Counted from the first letter of the stretch, positions 31,912 to 41,054 are shown. The stretch is 64,000 nt of DNA from Bacteroidales bacterium UBA4293 (GCA_002395835.1 DGVD01000009.1:62654-126653); one strand, 5' to 3'. Notes: a model not told the origin generated them from the letters alone. Program-made: numbers and translations.

Positions 31912-32268
31912 ATGAAGCGGCGCTTCTTTCATCGTCTGAGTATCTGGCTTTGCTACCTGTCTATCCTGGGGCTGGCATTCGACCATCTTATTCGGGAAAT
32001 AGTATGGCTGGACGATATTTCGCTCTGTGTGCTGTATGCGGGACTGCTGATGTATGCCTTGACCCTACCGTACAAGAGCCGGATGAAGCTTTCCCTGATC
32101 CTGCTCATAGCGGTGACGGTGAGTTTTCTGGTGATGGTGGTACTATCTTTCTTCTTTGGGCTCCTGATGCTGTTCTGCATCTTTCTGCTGGAGCTTTCGG
32201 GCTTCTTCCGTGACCCGAAGGAAGGGCTTTCTAAACGAAAGCGGAATAAACGAATAAAGGAAGAATAA
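31912..32268 (+). CDS. Small membrane protein, 118 aa
   Basis: Begins MKRRFFHRLSIWLCYLSILG and has about four hydrophobic segments, then a basic C-terminus (SKRKRNKRIKEE). No family is recognised. The ATG at 31912 lies 4 bp after the YccF stop, so it is the last gene of this membrane-protein operon. An in-frame start upstream would lie inside the YccF gene and is not used. Confidence 0.72.
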   Translation: MKRRFFHRLSIWLCYLSILGLAFDHLIREIVWLDDISLCVLYAGLLMYALTLPYKSRMKLSLILLIAVTVSFLVMVVLSFFFGLLMLFCIFLLELSGFFRDPKEGLSKRKRNKRIKEE

Positions 32269-32287
32269 GTAGTTGAGAGTATAAAAG

Positions 32288-32330
32288 GAAAGCCTCCTCA
32301 CGTGCTTTAGGGCAACGGTAGGAGGCTTTC
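32288..32330. terminator. Bidirectional terminator between convergent genes
   Basis: GAAAGCCTCC (32288-32297) pairs with GGAGGCTTTC (32321-32330). The T-rich side is better for the minus-strand TlpA-like gene. Confidence 0.7.
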
Positions 32331-32351
32331 TGCCATTATAATAAGTTAGCT

Positions 32352-33416
32352 TTACTTTCCGTAGATTTCTTGCAGTTTCTGATGCAGACCCTCGGAACGG
32401 AGGTCGCATGCTATGATGTTTCCTTCTGGATCCAGCAGCACGTTGGATGGGATGGAGTTCACACCGTAGATTTCATTGGCTGCACATTCCCAGTATTTCA
32501 AGTCGCTCATCTGAGGCCAAGGCATCTTCAGGGTTTCAATACCTTTCTTCCAGGCAGCCTCGGTTCTATCGAAGGATACACCTACGATTTCAAAGCCTTC
32601 GCTCTCGTGGTACTTCTCGTAAGCTTTTACCACGTTTGGCATTTCTTGGCGGCAAGGTCCGCACCAGCTAGCCCAGAAATCTACCAGGGTGTAGTGTCCC
32701 TGAACAAACTGTGACAGCTTCACTGGGTTTCCCTGTGGGTCTTTCATCTCCAGCTCATGGAACTTCTGTCCTGGCTGACGCTTAGCCAAGTTCTTCAAGT
32801 GTGCCTTTGGACGGAGCATAGCTACGTGGCTATAATAAGCGGTACCTGGGTCCAGGATTTGCTTCAGTTCCTCAAAGCTGTAATCGTAATAATCAGTTGA
32901 TAGATAGAACGCTGGGGTTACATCGTTCTTGTGTTGCTTCACATAATTCTTCACTGCAGCACTGTTTTCCTCTATGATGGCATCCAACTGCTTTTCTATT
33001 TCAGCACGTTTTGCTTTATCTTCGGTATTCCGGTATTCGGTGTAGACGGTTTGCATTTTCTGCTGCTCTTCAGCCACCTTATTCTGGAAAGCTGCAAACT
33101 CATTGTTCAGGGCAGAACCCTTTACGGTTTTTGCGTTGAAATCAATGGAAACAGGGGTTCCATCGTTCACCACGGTGTACTGGTTTTGACGGTCTTTCAT
33201 AAAGGTAATGAAGGCATTGGTCTGCTTGGTGCCGGTAGCCTCAAACTTTCCGTTGCTTACCTTTACGGAATCCACCTGACGCGTATCATTGTTGGTAATG
33301 ATGTAAACTGTGGTTACATCGGTAGGCACGGTACCAGTGATTTTATACGCAGTGTCTTGTGCCAGTGCGCTTCCTGCCATGAGAGAAAGGAGAGCGAGTG
33401 AAAAGATTTTCTTCAT
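32352..33416 (-). CDS. TlpA-like periplasmic thiol-disulfide oxidoreductase with DUF4369-type N-terminus
   Basis: 354 aa, Sec signal MKKIFSLALLSLMAGSALAQ. The N-terminal ~110 residues (YKITGTVPTDVTTVYII..) match the DUF4369-type beta domain common in Bacteroidota thioredoxin-like proteins, followed by a helical linker. The C-terminal thioredoxin fold has the redox motif WCGPC in DFWASWCGPCRQEMP, a cis-Pro near SIPSNVLL, and RSEGLHQKLQEIYGK at the end. It should reduce or exchange disulfides of envelope proteins. A -7 element on this strand is at 33443-33450 (TATATTTG). Confidence 0.93.
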   Translation of the reverse strand: MKKIFSLALLSLMAGSALAQDTAYKITGTVPTDVTTVYIITNNDTRQVDSVKVSNGKFEATGTKQTNAFITFMKDRQNQYTVVNDGTPVSIDFNAKTVKGSALNNEFAAFQNKVAEEQQKMQTVYTEYRNTEDKAKRAEIEKQLDAIIEENSAAVKNYVKQHKNDVTPAFYLSTDYYDYSFEELKQILDPGTAYYSHVAMLRPKAHLKNLAKRQPGQKFHELEMKDPQGNPVKLSQFVQGHYTLVDFWASWCGPCRQEMPNVVKAYEKYHESEGFEIVGVSFDRTEAAWKKGIETLKMPWPQMSDLKYWECAANEIYGVNSIPSNVLLDPEGNIIACDLRSEGLHQKLQEIYGK

Positions 33417-33506
33417 TTTAGTTAGATTAATATTTTGCGATGCAAATATACTGGTTTTTAGAGAAATGCTATTTCCTATTATATTTTTTTAGGAAAATAG
33501 TGGAGC

Positions 33507-34292
33507 CTACTTTTCTTCCAGTTCATGAACAGGGAAGGTGAAATAGGTTTCTGGGAACGGTTCCTTCTCCAGACGGAAGTGCCACCACTCGGTATCCACC
33601 GGCACGAAACCGTGGTTCAGCATGGCTTTACGCAGAAGCATGCGGTTGGCAAACTGCTCTGGGGTGATACTTCTAGGGCTGTCTCCGTGGTCACCGGTAT
33701 ATTCACCGGTTTCCGGGTTTCCACAGAAATCAGGGTGGCTCTCAGGGCCGAACCAGTCGAATGTTCCACCCATATCCAGTTCCTTCTCCGTGTTCATATC
33801 GAAGAGGGTTAAATCCACGGTAGAACCGCGTGTATGTCCGCTCTTTTCAGCAATGTAGCCTTGAGGGAAAAGCACATCTTTCTCTAGGTCGGGGTAGAAA
33901 TAATCCTTCATGAGGGAATCCGACATCTGCTGAGCCCATTCCATGAAGTGATCCACTGCCTCCTGAGGACGGTAGGCATCGTAGATTTTCAGACGGTAGC
34001 CCTGCTTCATCACCTCCTGGCTCACAGCCTGCAGACTATCGGCAGCCGCACGTGTGAGGAGTGCAGTAGGCTCCTGGTAGCCATCTATACGCTTTCCTAC
34101 GAAATTATAGGTGCTGTAGTAGCGTATTTCTAAGATGGCATCGGGCACCACATCGGTAAGGTTTACAAACTGGCTGGTATCTTCGGTAGGCGATTCTGCT
34201 TCTATTTCTTCCACCCGGTTGCAATACGTAATGGCAAAGGTACACAGGAAGATAAAGCAGATTATCAGAAAAATAAAGTGTCTAAATCTCAT
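33507..34292 (-). CDS. VanX-like D-Ala-D-Ala dipeptidase (M15D)
   Basis: 261 aa with an N-terminal hydrophobic segment (FIFLIICFIFLCTFAITYC) that may be a lipoprotein signal, so it probably acts in the envelope. Zinc-site motifs of VanX/DdpX are present: SGHTRGSTVDL (the SxHxxGxAxD block, His and Asp ligands) and the late EWWHF supplying the catalytic Glu and third His. YYSTYNFVG and YDAYRPQEA are also conserved in M15D enzymes. It cleaves D-Ala-D-Ala, most likely in wall-peptide recycling, since no van ligase or sensor genes are nearby. A -7 element on this strand (TATCTTTG) is at 34321-34328. Confidence 0.92.
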   Translation of the reverse strand: MRFRHFIFLIICFIFLCTFAITYCNRVEEIEAESPTEDTSQFVNLTDVVPDAILEIRYYSTYNFVGKRIDGYQEPTALLTRAAADSLQAVSQEVMKQGYRLKIYDAYRPQEAVDHFMEWAQQMSDSLMKDYFYPDLEKDVLFPQGYIAEKSGHTRGSTVDLTLFDMNTEKELDMGGTFDWFGPESHPDFCGNPETGEYTGDHGDSPRSITPEQFANRMLLRKAMLNHGFVPVDTEWWHFRLEKEPFPETYFTFPVHELEEK

Positions 34293-34396
34293 TTTATTTT
34301 AGGTTTTATGATAAACTGTGCAAAGATAGCAATTCTTTTTTCTGCGTTCAGAATATTTTTTCTATTTTTGCAAAAAACCTATTAAATCTTCTATCT

Positions 34397-35350
34397 ATGG
34401 AAAAACAGTGGGCCTCAATGCCTAATTCTATTCTGTATGGAAATGGCCTGAACCGGATGACGACCGATGACCCGCAGTGGGAGGAGCTGCTCCGGAGTGT
34501 GTGCAAGGAGGGGACTTCGCCTCTGGATAATACGGTGCCAAATGCGATGAAATGTGAGGAAATCTATCTGGCGGATAAGGCAGATCCGGTGGGAACGAAC
34601 CGACTGCTGTCGAAATCGGACTTGTTCAAGGTGAAAAAAAAGATAGCGGATGCCAGTAAGCTGGTGACGGGAAATGTGTACTACGACCGACTGGCGCATC
34701 TGGATGTGGTGGAGTACATGACGACCAACTGTGATGCGGCCCTGAACCACATGCTGGAGAAGTATGGCCTTCAGATTAAGGATTATAATTCCGAGGAGAT
34801 TCTCTATAGCACCTGCCGACACTGCACGTACGGGGAGCCTCTGAAGCGCATCTGGAACATTCACGGGTTTGCCAAGAGCCCTAGCAGTATTATGGTGGGG
34901 CTGGACCAGTACTGGGGAAGTGTGGCGAAGCTGCAGAACATTCAAGACAATGAGAAGCCCATCCTGAAACGCTTGGAGAGAGTAAAACACCAGGTGTACT
35001 GCTGGGCCGACCTATTCTACGTGAGCAATGTGCATATAGTGGGCTTTTCCATGAACTATGCAGAGACCGACATCTGGTGGGTGCTGAGCGAGCGCATGCG
35101 ACGGATGAAGGAGAACCCGGGGCTGATTCAAAATGAGATTCATTTCTACTACATTCAGGAGGGCAAGGAGAGCCGAAGCTTTGAAATGCTGCTGAAGAGC
35201 ATGGGGGTTACGGTGCATAAGTACCGTTTGAACAAGCACTTGAGGAAGAATGTGCGCTGGGTTAGGCTGTACGACCAGATATTTGCAGATTTGGAAGATT
35301 CCATCGGAACTCAGGAGTTTGAAGTGCCGGAAATCTCACCTATGTTTTAA
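34397..35350 (+). CDS. Stand-alone SIR2-like domain protein
   Basis: 317 aa. The pattern follows SIR2-like_2 proteins: a glycine-rich start GNGLNRM (residues 15-21), YMTTNCDAALNHMLEKY (TTN(Y/C)D motif, about 111-127), NIHGFAKSP (the HG of the catalytic region) and HIVGFSMNYAETDIWWVLSE near the C-terminus. Related domains bind and often hydrolyse NAD, and many serve in anti-phage abortive infection. The first loop has Asn-Arg rather than the usual Gly-Ala-Gly, so activity is uncertain. It has its own promoter (TATTTTTG, 34363-34370) and terminator and no partner gene. Confidence 0.8.
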   Translation: MEKQWASMPNSILYGNGLNRMTTDDPQWEELLRSVCKEGTSPLDNTVPNAMKCEEIYLADKADPVGTNRLLSKSDLFKVKKKIADASKLVTGNVYYDRLAHLDVVEYMTTNCDAALNHMLEKYGLQIKDYNSEEILYSTCRHCTYGEPLKRIWNIHGFAKSPSSIMVGLDQYWGSVAKLQNIQDNEKPILKRLERVKHQVYCWADLFYVSNVHIVGFSMNYAETDIWWVLSERMRRMKENPGLIQNEIHFYYIQEGKESRSFEMLLKSMGVTVHKYRLNKHLRKNVRWVRLYDQIFADLEDSIGTQEFEVPEISPMF

Positions 35351-35355
35351 TAATA

Positions 35356-35382
35356 AAGCCCCGATTTCCACGGGGCTTTTTC
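35356..35382 (+). terminator. Terminator after the SIR2-like gene
   Basis: AAGCCCCG (35356-35363) pairs with CGGGGCTT (35371-35378), then T's; it lies 3 bp before the convergent pepD stop. Confidence 0.8.
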
Positions 35383-35384
35383 TA

Positions 35385-36839
35385 TTAGGCTAGGCGTTCC
35401 AGGAGTTCCGTAACTACCTGCCAGATGTTCTCTACGGTGCTCATTTCCACCCGTTCCTGAGTGGAGTGCGGTTCCACGATTCTAGGGCCGATGCAAGCGA
35501 TTTGTATCCCCGGATATTTCTGAACGTAATATCCTGCCTCCAATACGAAGTGCATGGCTACTTTCCGAGGGGAGAAATGAAGGGTATCCTGGAAAGTTTG
35601 ATCCACCAGTTTCAGGAAAGGAGAATCGGGGTTCTCCTGCCAAGAAGGTGCATTCATAATCCGCTCTATCTCAAATCCTTCAGATTCTAGTATTATAGCA
35701 AAGGCTTTACTCCATTCCTCTAGTTCTTCGTTGCTGAAGCTACGGGTGTGCAGGGTAAGCATCAACGCATCATCTTCTGTACGCACCAAACCGATATTAT
35801 TGCTAGTCATCACCGTATTTTCCAGTTGTTCATGCATCTTAAGCACCCCACAAGGAATCAAATCGATGGCAATCAGCGCGTTATAGCCATTTTCCAGCCT
35901 AATGATGGAATCAGGCTTTTCTACAGGTTCCAACGTAAACTTGATGTCGGGGTCACTGCTTTCAAATTTTTTATTATTCTTCTCGGAAAATTCCTGAAAT
36001 CTATTCTCCAAAATAGGCAAATCCTTTTCTTTTACTCCAATGACAGCTGTAGCCGAAGAGGCGATAGAAGCGCTGGCATCGCCTCCATTGATAGAAACCA
36101 GCCGAATATCGTTTATAACATAACGATTGAAGAGAAATTTAACTAAAAGTTTGTTGGCATTCATCCGACCCTTATTGATATCCACTCCAGAATGACCGCC
36201 CCGGCCTCCGGTGATTTGCAGCTTACGGAACACATAGCCCTCAGGAACCTCTTCACGCTTAAAAGCCATGCGTGCACGCTGCAAGTTGGCTCCAGCAGCC
36301 CCGATGGTGATGGTGTCATAATCTTCGGAATCCAAGTTCAGCACTTTCCGCCCCCGGATGAAATCAGGAGAAAGAGCCGATGCCCCGCTCATGCCATCTT
36401 CCTCATTCGTGGTGGTCAGCACCTCGATGGGGCCGTGAACCAACGTATCATCCTGAAGGATAGCCAGTGCCATGCTGAGCCCTATACCATTGTCGGCTCC
36501 CAAGGAAGTACCCCGTGCTTTCATCCAACCGTCTTCTACGTAGGCTTCAATGGAATCTGTGAGGGGGTGGAAATCTTTTCCCGGCTCACTCACGCACACC
36601 ATATCCATGTGGTTCAGGATAACGATGGGTTCAGCATTTTCATGCCCTGGAGTGGCAGGCTTACGGATGACTACACAATTCTGGGCATCGCGTTCATATT
36701 CGAGCCCTAGCTTTTCAGCAAACCGATAGAGAAAATCGGCTGCCTTTTCCTCGTGATGGGAAGGACGTGGAATCTGGTTGAGCTGGTGGAATATGTCCAG
36801 CACAGGGGTTACATCGTGTTTTTTCATCTTTTCCTTCAT
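35385..36839 (-). CDS. pepD: Aminoacyl-histidine dipeptidase (peptidase M20C)
   Basis: 484 aa, full length for PepD, a cytosolic zinc dipeptidase acting on Xaa-His and other dipeptides. Metal-site motifs: LNHMDMVCV (His/Asp), GTSLGADNGIG (bridging Asp), TTNEEDGMSG (catalytic Glu-Glu) and LNLDSEDYD. The lid-domain motif GGRGGHSGVDI and the C-terminal LEAGYYVQKYPG..PHSTQERVE (last His ligand) are also present. No signal peptide. A start four codons in (36827) is possible. A -7 element on this strand (TATCTTTG) is at 36855-36862. Confidence 0.95.
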   Translation of the reverse strand: MKEKMKKHDVTPVLDIFHQLNQIPRPSHHEEKAADFLYRFAEKLGLEYERDAQNCVVIRKPATPGHENAEPIVILNHMDMVCVSEPGKDFHPLTDSIEAYVEDGWMKARGTSLGADNGIGLSMALAILQDDTLVHGPIEVLTTTNEEDGMSGASALSPDFIRGRKVLNLDSEDYDTITIGAAGANLQRARMAFKREEVPEGYVFRKLQITGGRGGHSGVDINKGRMNANKLLVKFLFNRYVINDIRLVSINGGDASASIASSATAVIGVKEKDLPILENRFQEFSEKNNKKFESSDPDIKFTLEPVEKPDSIIRLENGYNALIAIDLIPCGVLKMHEQLENTVMTSNNIGLVRTEDDALMLTLHTRSFSNEELEEWSKAFAIILESEGFEIERIMNAPSWQENPDSPFLKLVDQTFQDTLHFSPRKVAMHFVLEAGYYVQKYPGIQIACIGPRIVEPHSTQERVEMSTVENIWQVVTELLERLA

Positions 36840-36912
36840 TTATAGATTTGTGTACAAAGATAGCTTAATTTGAAATTTATGAGCTATATTTGCTCATCCA
36901 AAATAAAAAAAT

Positions 36913-37605
36913 ATGAAAAAGTTTCTCTTCCTTCTTTGCCTACTTACTGGCGTAGTGAACGTTATGGCTCAGAAAATATCCATTCTGGGTGATTCTTATT
37001 CCACTTTCCAGGGGCATGTTTCCCCAGCCTGGAACTTCTGCTGGTACGGTACCGATGATAAAGGGAAGCTTGAGAACAACGATATACGGACCGTAGACCA
37101 GACGTGGTGGAGCATCGTGCTGAAGGAAACGGGGTATGAGCTGGTGAAGAACAACTCGTTCTCTGGTTCTACCGTGTGCTTCACGGGATACGATGGAGAG
37201 GATTATGCCGACAGAGCGTTTATCACCAGAATGAACAACCTTTCCGACCCGGTGAAGGGAGAGCCGGACATCATTCTGGTACTGGGAGGAACGAACGACA
37301 GCTGGGCTGGGAGCCCCATGGGGTATTTCACCTATTCTAATATCACCCGCGTGATGTGCTACAGCTTCCGTCCTGCCTTCTGCTACATGATGGATTATCT
37401 GAAGAAAAACTATCCGAAAGCACGCATTATTAATATCTGTAATTCAGAACTTTCTACCGATATTACCTAAACCCAGGCTGAGGTGTGCAGACACTTCGGG
37501 ATAGAGAACGTGCAGCTTCAGAATATAGAAAAGCAGTGGGGACACCCTTCCATAGCTGGGATGAAAGCCATAGCAGAACAGGTGCTGAAAGTACTGAAAA
37601 AGTAA
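36913..37605 (+). pseudogene. SGNH/GDSL hydrolase interrupted by a TAA codon
   Basis: The frame from ATG 36913 encodes a signal peptide (MKKFLFLLCLLTGVVNVMAQ), the nucleophile block ILGDSYSTFQGH, the GGTNDSW block (block III Asn) and then stops at TAA 37468-37470. The same frame continues to 37605 with TQAEVCRHFGIENVQL.. and GHPSIAGMKAIAEQVL, which holds the expected catalytic His. The gene is therefore split by one nonsense codon, and the 185-aa product would lack the His. Its substrate would have been an ester on an extracellular glycan or lipid. A -7 element TATATTTG is at 36885-36892. Confidence 0.85.
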
Positions 37606-37652
37606 CTTTCGAAAAAATAATTAAAGGAAAATAAAAATTTCTTTCGTTTTCT

Positions 37653-37684
37653 TTTGGTTTGTTTCGTGGAATATTATATATTTG
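37653..37684 (+). promoter_or_regulatory. Promoter of the Sde182-like gene
   Basis: TTTG (37653-37656) and TATATTTG (37677-37684), 20 bp apart. The start codon upstream of it in the same frame (37654) is thus excluded, favouring ATG 37741. Confidence 0.7.
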
Positions 37685-37740
37685 CCCCCAAGGATGTTAT
37701 AATGTCCAAAATCATAAACTTTTATCCAAAAAACAACCAA

Positions 37741-39333
37741 ATGAAAAATCTATTTCTAACATTGTCTTTGGTAGCGGTGGTACTTCTCTCAGGCTGTGCT
37801 CAGCAAGAGAATACCCCTGTTTACCAGAAACCTAGAACCATCGTTACAGCCGATCCTGAGCTGGACGACAACAATTCCATGATTCGTTTCTTGCTGCATG
37901 CCACCGACTTCCAGATTGATGGTTTGGTGCAGACTTCTTCTCGTTTCCACTGGAGAGGCGATGGCACAGGAAAGACTCAATTCATTGAATTGTCGGAGTA
38001 TGATCAACTGGGCTTAGGTCCTCAGACTTCCTGGCGTTTCCGTGACGATGAGCGTTTCATTCTGGACATCATCGATGCGTATGAAAAGTGCTATGAGAAC
38101 CTGAAGGTGCACGACCCAAGTTATCCTACTCCTGAGTACCTGCGTTCTGTGTATGCAGAGGGTAACGTGTTCTTTGAGGGCGACTATTCTTACGACAGTG
38201 ACGGTTCCAACCTGATTAAGAAGAACATTCTGGATGATAAACCAGGTCCGCTGTTCCTCCAGGCATGGGGTGGTTCCTCTTCTATAGCTGCTGCCCTGCG
38301 TTCTATAGCAGACGAGTACAAGAATACCGACCAGTGGGATGCCATCGTGAAGAAGGTGAACGAGAAGGTGGTTCTCTGTCTTTCAGGCGATCAAGACAAT
38401 GCGTATAACAAATATATTGCGGTGGAATGGCCCGATATCTACGTTCAGAACCTGGGCTGGGGCACAATGGGATACTGGGACAACTCTAAGGTGAACCAGA
38501 CTTCTCCGGAGTGGACTGCGAAGTTCATGCAGAAGGGTCCGATAGGTGCTCTGGTAAGAACCTGGGGTGATGGGAAACAGATGGTTCCTGGTGACCTGTA
38601 CGACCCAATAGGTCCTTCTGGCACTAGGACTGCAGAGGAACTGAAAGCTGAGGGTTATGTGATGTGGACTCAGATTCAGCCCAAGGGTACCCTGTACGGT
38701 GATGGAGACAGCGGATGCTTCTACCAACTGATAGACAACGGTCTGCGTGCATGGCAAGATCCTACCTGGGGCGGATGGTCCGGTAGATGGGATGTAAAGA
38801 AGGGTAAGCCAGAATCAGGACATCCTGCTTACATGCTGAACGACCTGCGCGACTTGATAGCTGGTAAGACCGACAGAATGGATATGTCTGCCTTCCGTGC
38901 CTTCCTGAACAATCCACGTGAGGAAGATCATACTTTCCCTAACTTGAATCCAGAGCGCAACATCGCAGAAGCTGCACGTATGGCATGGTCCGTTACTCCT
39001 AAGTTTGAGGATGCTAACCACTATCCAGTGGTAACTGGTCCTTTCGACATCACTGCTAAGGCTGGTGAGAAGGTGACCATCAAGGCGAAAGCTACCGACC
39101 CAGATGGTGACCAGCTGACTCTGAAATGGTGGTACTTCCCTGTAGGTACTTATGTACTGAACAACGACCAGGCTCTGTCTGTGGATTCTCCTTCAACTGC
39201 AGAGACAACCTTCACCGTTCCTGCTGATGCGAAACCAGGTGAAACCATTCACTTCGTGCTTCAGGCAGTGGATGATGACGCAGATCTACCTTTGACCAAA
39301 TACCTGAGAACTGTGATTACAGTGGGTGAGTAA
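37741..39333 (+). CDS. DUF1593/Sde182-like exported lipoprotein with nucleoside-hydrolase-like domain
   Basis: 530 aa from ATG 37741; lipoprotein signal MKNLFLTLSLVAVVLLSGC. The first ~330 residues are a nucleoside-hydrolase-like domain: RTIVTADPELDDNNSMIRFL carries the Asp cluster of that fold, and QAWGGSSSIAAALR follows later. The C-terminal ~110 residues (ITAKAGEKVTIKAKATDPDG.. to the end) form an Ig-like domain as in the cellulose-binding protein Sde182. Extracellular carbohydrate binding or processing is likely; the reaction is unknown. It is preceded by the broken SGNH hydrolase. Confidence 0.87.
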   Translation: MKNLFLTLSLVAVVLLSGCAQQENTPVYQKPRTIVTADPELDDNNSMIRFLLHATDFQIDGLVQTSSRFHWRGDGTGKTQFIELSEYDQLGLGPQTSWRFRDDERFILDIIDAYEKCYENLKVHDPSYPTPEYLRSVYAEGNVFFEGDYSYDSDGSNLIKKNILDDKPGPLFLQAWGGSSSIAAALRSIADEYKNTDQWDAIVKKVNEKVVLCLSGDQDNAYNKYIAVEWPDIYVQNLGWGTMGYWDNSKVNQTSPEWTAKFMQKGPIGALVRTWGDGKQMVPGDLYDPIGPSGTRTAEELKAEGYVMWTQIQPKGTLYGDGDSGCFYQLIDNGLRAWQDPTWGGWSGRWDVKKGKPESGHPAYMLNDLRDLIAGKTDRMDMSAFRAFLNNPREEDHTFPNLNPERNIAEAARMAWSVTPKFEDANHYPVVTGPFDITAKAGEKVTIKAKATDPDGDQLTLKWWYFPVGTYVLNNDQALSVDSPSTAETTFTVPADAKPGETIHFVLQAVDDDADLPLTKYLRTVITVGE

Positions 39334-39356
39334 TTAATATGTGTTTTTCTACTAAA

Positions 39357-39391
39357 ATCAGTCGGAGAAAATTCCCCGGCTGATTTTTTTT
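39357..39391 (+). terminator. Terminator after the Sde182-like gene
   Basis: ATCAGTCGG (39357-39365) pairs with CCGGCTGAT (39376-39384), followed by T7. Confidence 0.82.
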
Positions 39392-39425
39392 GCTTATTTT
39401 TGCAAGGTTTTTAAATCAATTTTTC

Positions 39426-39842
39426 ATGAAGAAGATTTTATTCCTAGTCATTTTGGCAGCTGCAGTAGTAGGAGCTGTGGTGACTTGCCCCGACAAGAAG
39501 GCTCACAAGGAAGCACTGGCAGATACTTTTGCTGAGTATGCTTCGTACAAGATAGATGAGAATAAGGACAACGGCCTGAGCGACGTCCTGAACGAGGGGC
39601 TTAAAGCTCTGCGTAAGGTGGGAGGCGACAAGGTGGTGGAAGCTACCCTGAGCCAGTTCCTGGAGGTGGACAACTATTACGTGCTTTCCATCGGAAGGTT
39701 GAAGCAAGGCGGTGAGAAAAAGCTCATTTCCATCGGCTTATTCGGCCATGTATTTACCCCTACCAGCTCTATGATAGACCATGCGCTGAAAGGGCAGAAA
39801 GACCAGAAGGAAGAAGAAGGAATCGTTTCTGAACCTCTATGA
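39426..39842 (+). CDS. Small exported/anchored protein, DUF4359-like
   Basis: 138 aa beginning MKKILFLVILAAAVVGAVVT, a single hydrophobic anchor or signal. VTCPDKKAHKEALADTF right after it resembles the start of DUF4359 proteins (tentative). The rest is soluble: FLEVDNYYVLSIGRLKQG and KLISIGLFGHVFTP suggest a small beta domain. A -7 element (TATTTTTG, 39395-39402) precedes it, so the ATG at 39426 is used. Its last 4 bp overlap the start of the inositol monophosphatase gene (ATGA), implying coupled translation. Confidence 0.75.
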   Translation: MKKILFLVILAAAVVGAVVTCPDKKAHKEALADTFAEYASYKIDENKDNGLSDVLNEGLKALRKVGGDKVVEATLSQFLEVDNYYVLSIGRLKQGGEKKLISIGLFGHVFTPTSSMIDHALKGQKDQKEEEGIVSEPL

Positions 39843-40645
39843 TACTGGAGCTGGAGAAACTGACTGAGCAAGTCTGTGAGGTGGCTCGGAAGGCTGGAGA
39901 CTACCTGAGGAAGGAGCAGCAGATGCTGGACCGGACACAGGTGGAGCAGAAGCATACACACGACTACGTCTCCTACGTGGATAAGTGTTCGGAAAAATTC
40001 ATTGTTGCTGAATTAAGTAATATTCTGATAGCAGGATTTGTGACAGAAGAGGGTACAGCCCAGCATCACGGAGAGCCCTACTGGTGGGTGATAGACCCCC
40101 TGGACGGTACTACGAACTACATTCACGGAGGGCACCCTTATGCGGTATCTATAGCCCTGCGCAATGCAGAGGAAGTTCTGCTGGGAGTGGTGTACGAGGT
40201 AGTAGCCGATGAGTGCTTCTATGCCTGGAAGGGAGGGGGTGCATGGCTCAATGGAAAGCCCATCCATGTGAACGAGCACAATGACATCACCCAGGCTCTG
40301 CTGGGAATAGAGCTCCCTTATCAGACTGATTATAAAAACTTTGGCATCTATCTGATTCGTCACTTCTACGGTTTGGCAGGAGGCATCCGAATGAATGGTT
40401 CTGCAGCTGTAGCCCTGTGCAACGTGGCATCGGGTAGATGGGACGGATGGATAGAGAAATATATAGGTCCGTGGGATTTCATGGCAGGACTGCTTATAGT
40501 GCGTGAGGCAGGCGGCATGATTACGGACTTTCAAGGAGATGAAAACTGCCTGGAACAGAACTCCATTGTAGCTTCGAATGGTAGCGTTCATAAAGAATTA
40601 ATTGAAAAAACAGAAAAATTTTCTTTTAATTTTTTGGAAATATAA
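39839..40645 (+). CDS. suhB: Inositol monophosphatase family phosphatase
   Basis: 268 aa. Metal and catalytic motifs of the family are present: FVTEEGT (Glu ligand), WVIDPLDGTTNYIHG (the DPxDGTTN signature) and GPWDFMAGLLIVREAGG (the WDxAAG-type C-terminal motif, here WDFMAG). It hydrolyses inositol-phosphate-like sugar phosphates or 3'-phosphoadenosine phosphate depending on the subfamily; the latter cannot be decided here. It is cytoplasmic. The start overlaps the upstream small-protein gene by 4 bp, and the downstream arsR-type promoter lies across its 3' end. Confidence 0.9.
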   Translation: MILELEKLTEQVCEVARKAGDYLRKEQQMLDRTQVEQKHTHDYVSYVDKCSEKFIVAELSNILIAGFVTEEGTAQHHGEPYWWVIDPLDGTTNYIHGGHPYAVSIALRNAEEVLLGVVYEVVADECFYAWKGGGAWLNGKPIHVNEHNDITQALLGIELPYQTDYKNFGIYLIRHFYGLAGGIRMNGSAAVALCNVASGRWDGWIEKYIGPWDFMAGLLIVREAGGMITDFQGDENCLEQNSIVASNGSVHKELIEKTEKFSFNFLEI

Positions 40646-40663
40646 AATATTTTTTTATATTTG
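40633..40663 (+). promoter_or_regulatory. Promoter of the ArsR-type regulator
   Basis: TTTG (40633-40636) and TATATTTG (40656-40663), 19 bp apart; the -33 box is inside the end of the phosphatase gene. Confidence 0.7.
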
Positions 40664-40686
40664 CGGCGTTACCAACTTAAACAATC

Positions 40687-41010
40687 ATGAAGAGCAAGGA
40701 ATTGTACACGTTACGGCAGCAACTAGTTTCTGGCATCACTCGTGCGATAGGTCACCCCGCAAGAATTGCTATTTTGGAATACGTTTCAGAAAAGGGTGAA
40801 TGCTATTTTGGAGATGTCGAGTCGGAAGTTCCTTTAGCAAAGGCTACCATTTCAAGGCATCTGAGTGATTTAAGAAATGCTGGATTGGTGAAAACAGAGA
40901 CAGCTGGTCCTAGAACCAGGATTTGGATTCACAAACAAAATTGGGAGTTCGCGAGAAATGTTTTTAATGATTTTTTTTCAGAGAACTTCGAGAACATTAA
41001 GGCAGAGTAA
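40687..41010 (+). CDS. ArsR-type winged-helix regulator
   Basis: 107 aa with the ArsR fold: GHPARIAILEYVSEKGECYF, then VPLAKATISRHLSDLRNAGL as recognition helix and KTETAGPRTRIWIH as the wing. It lacks the CxC metal-binding motif, so metal sensing of the ArsR/SmtB kind is unlikely. It stands in front of the shikimate-dehydrogenase/TRAP operon with a terminator between them, so it has its own transcript and could control either. It might also be autoregulatory. Confidence 0.85.
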   Translation: MKSKELYTLRQQLVSGITRAIGHPARIAILEYVSEKGECYFGDVESEVPLAKATISRHLSDLRNAGLVKTETAGPRTRIWIHKQNWEFARNVFNDFFSENFENIKAE

Positions 41011-41054
41011 TTTCAATAGGAATTAGAAATTTGGCTTGATTAAAAGAAATTAAT

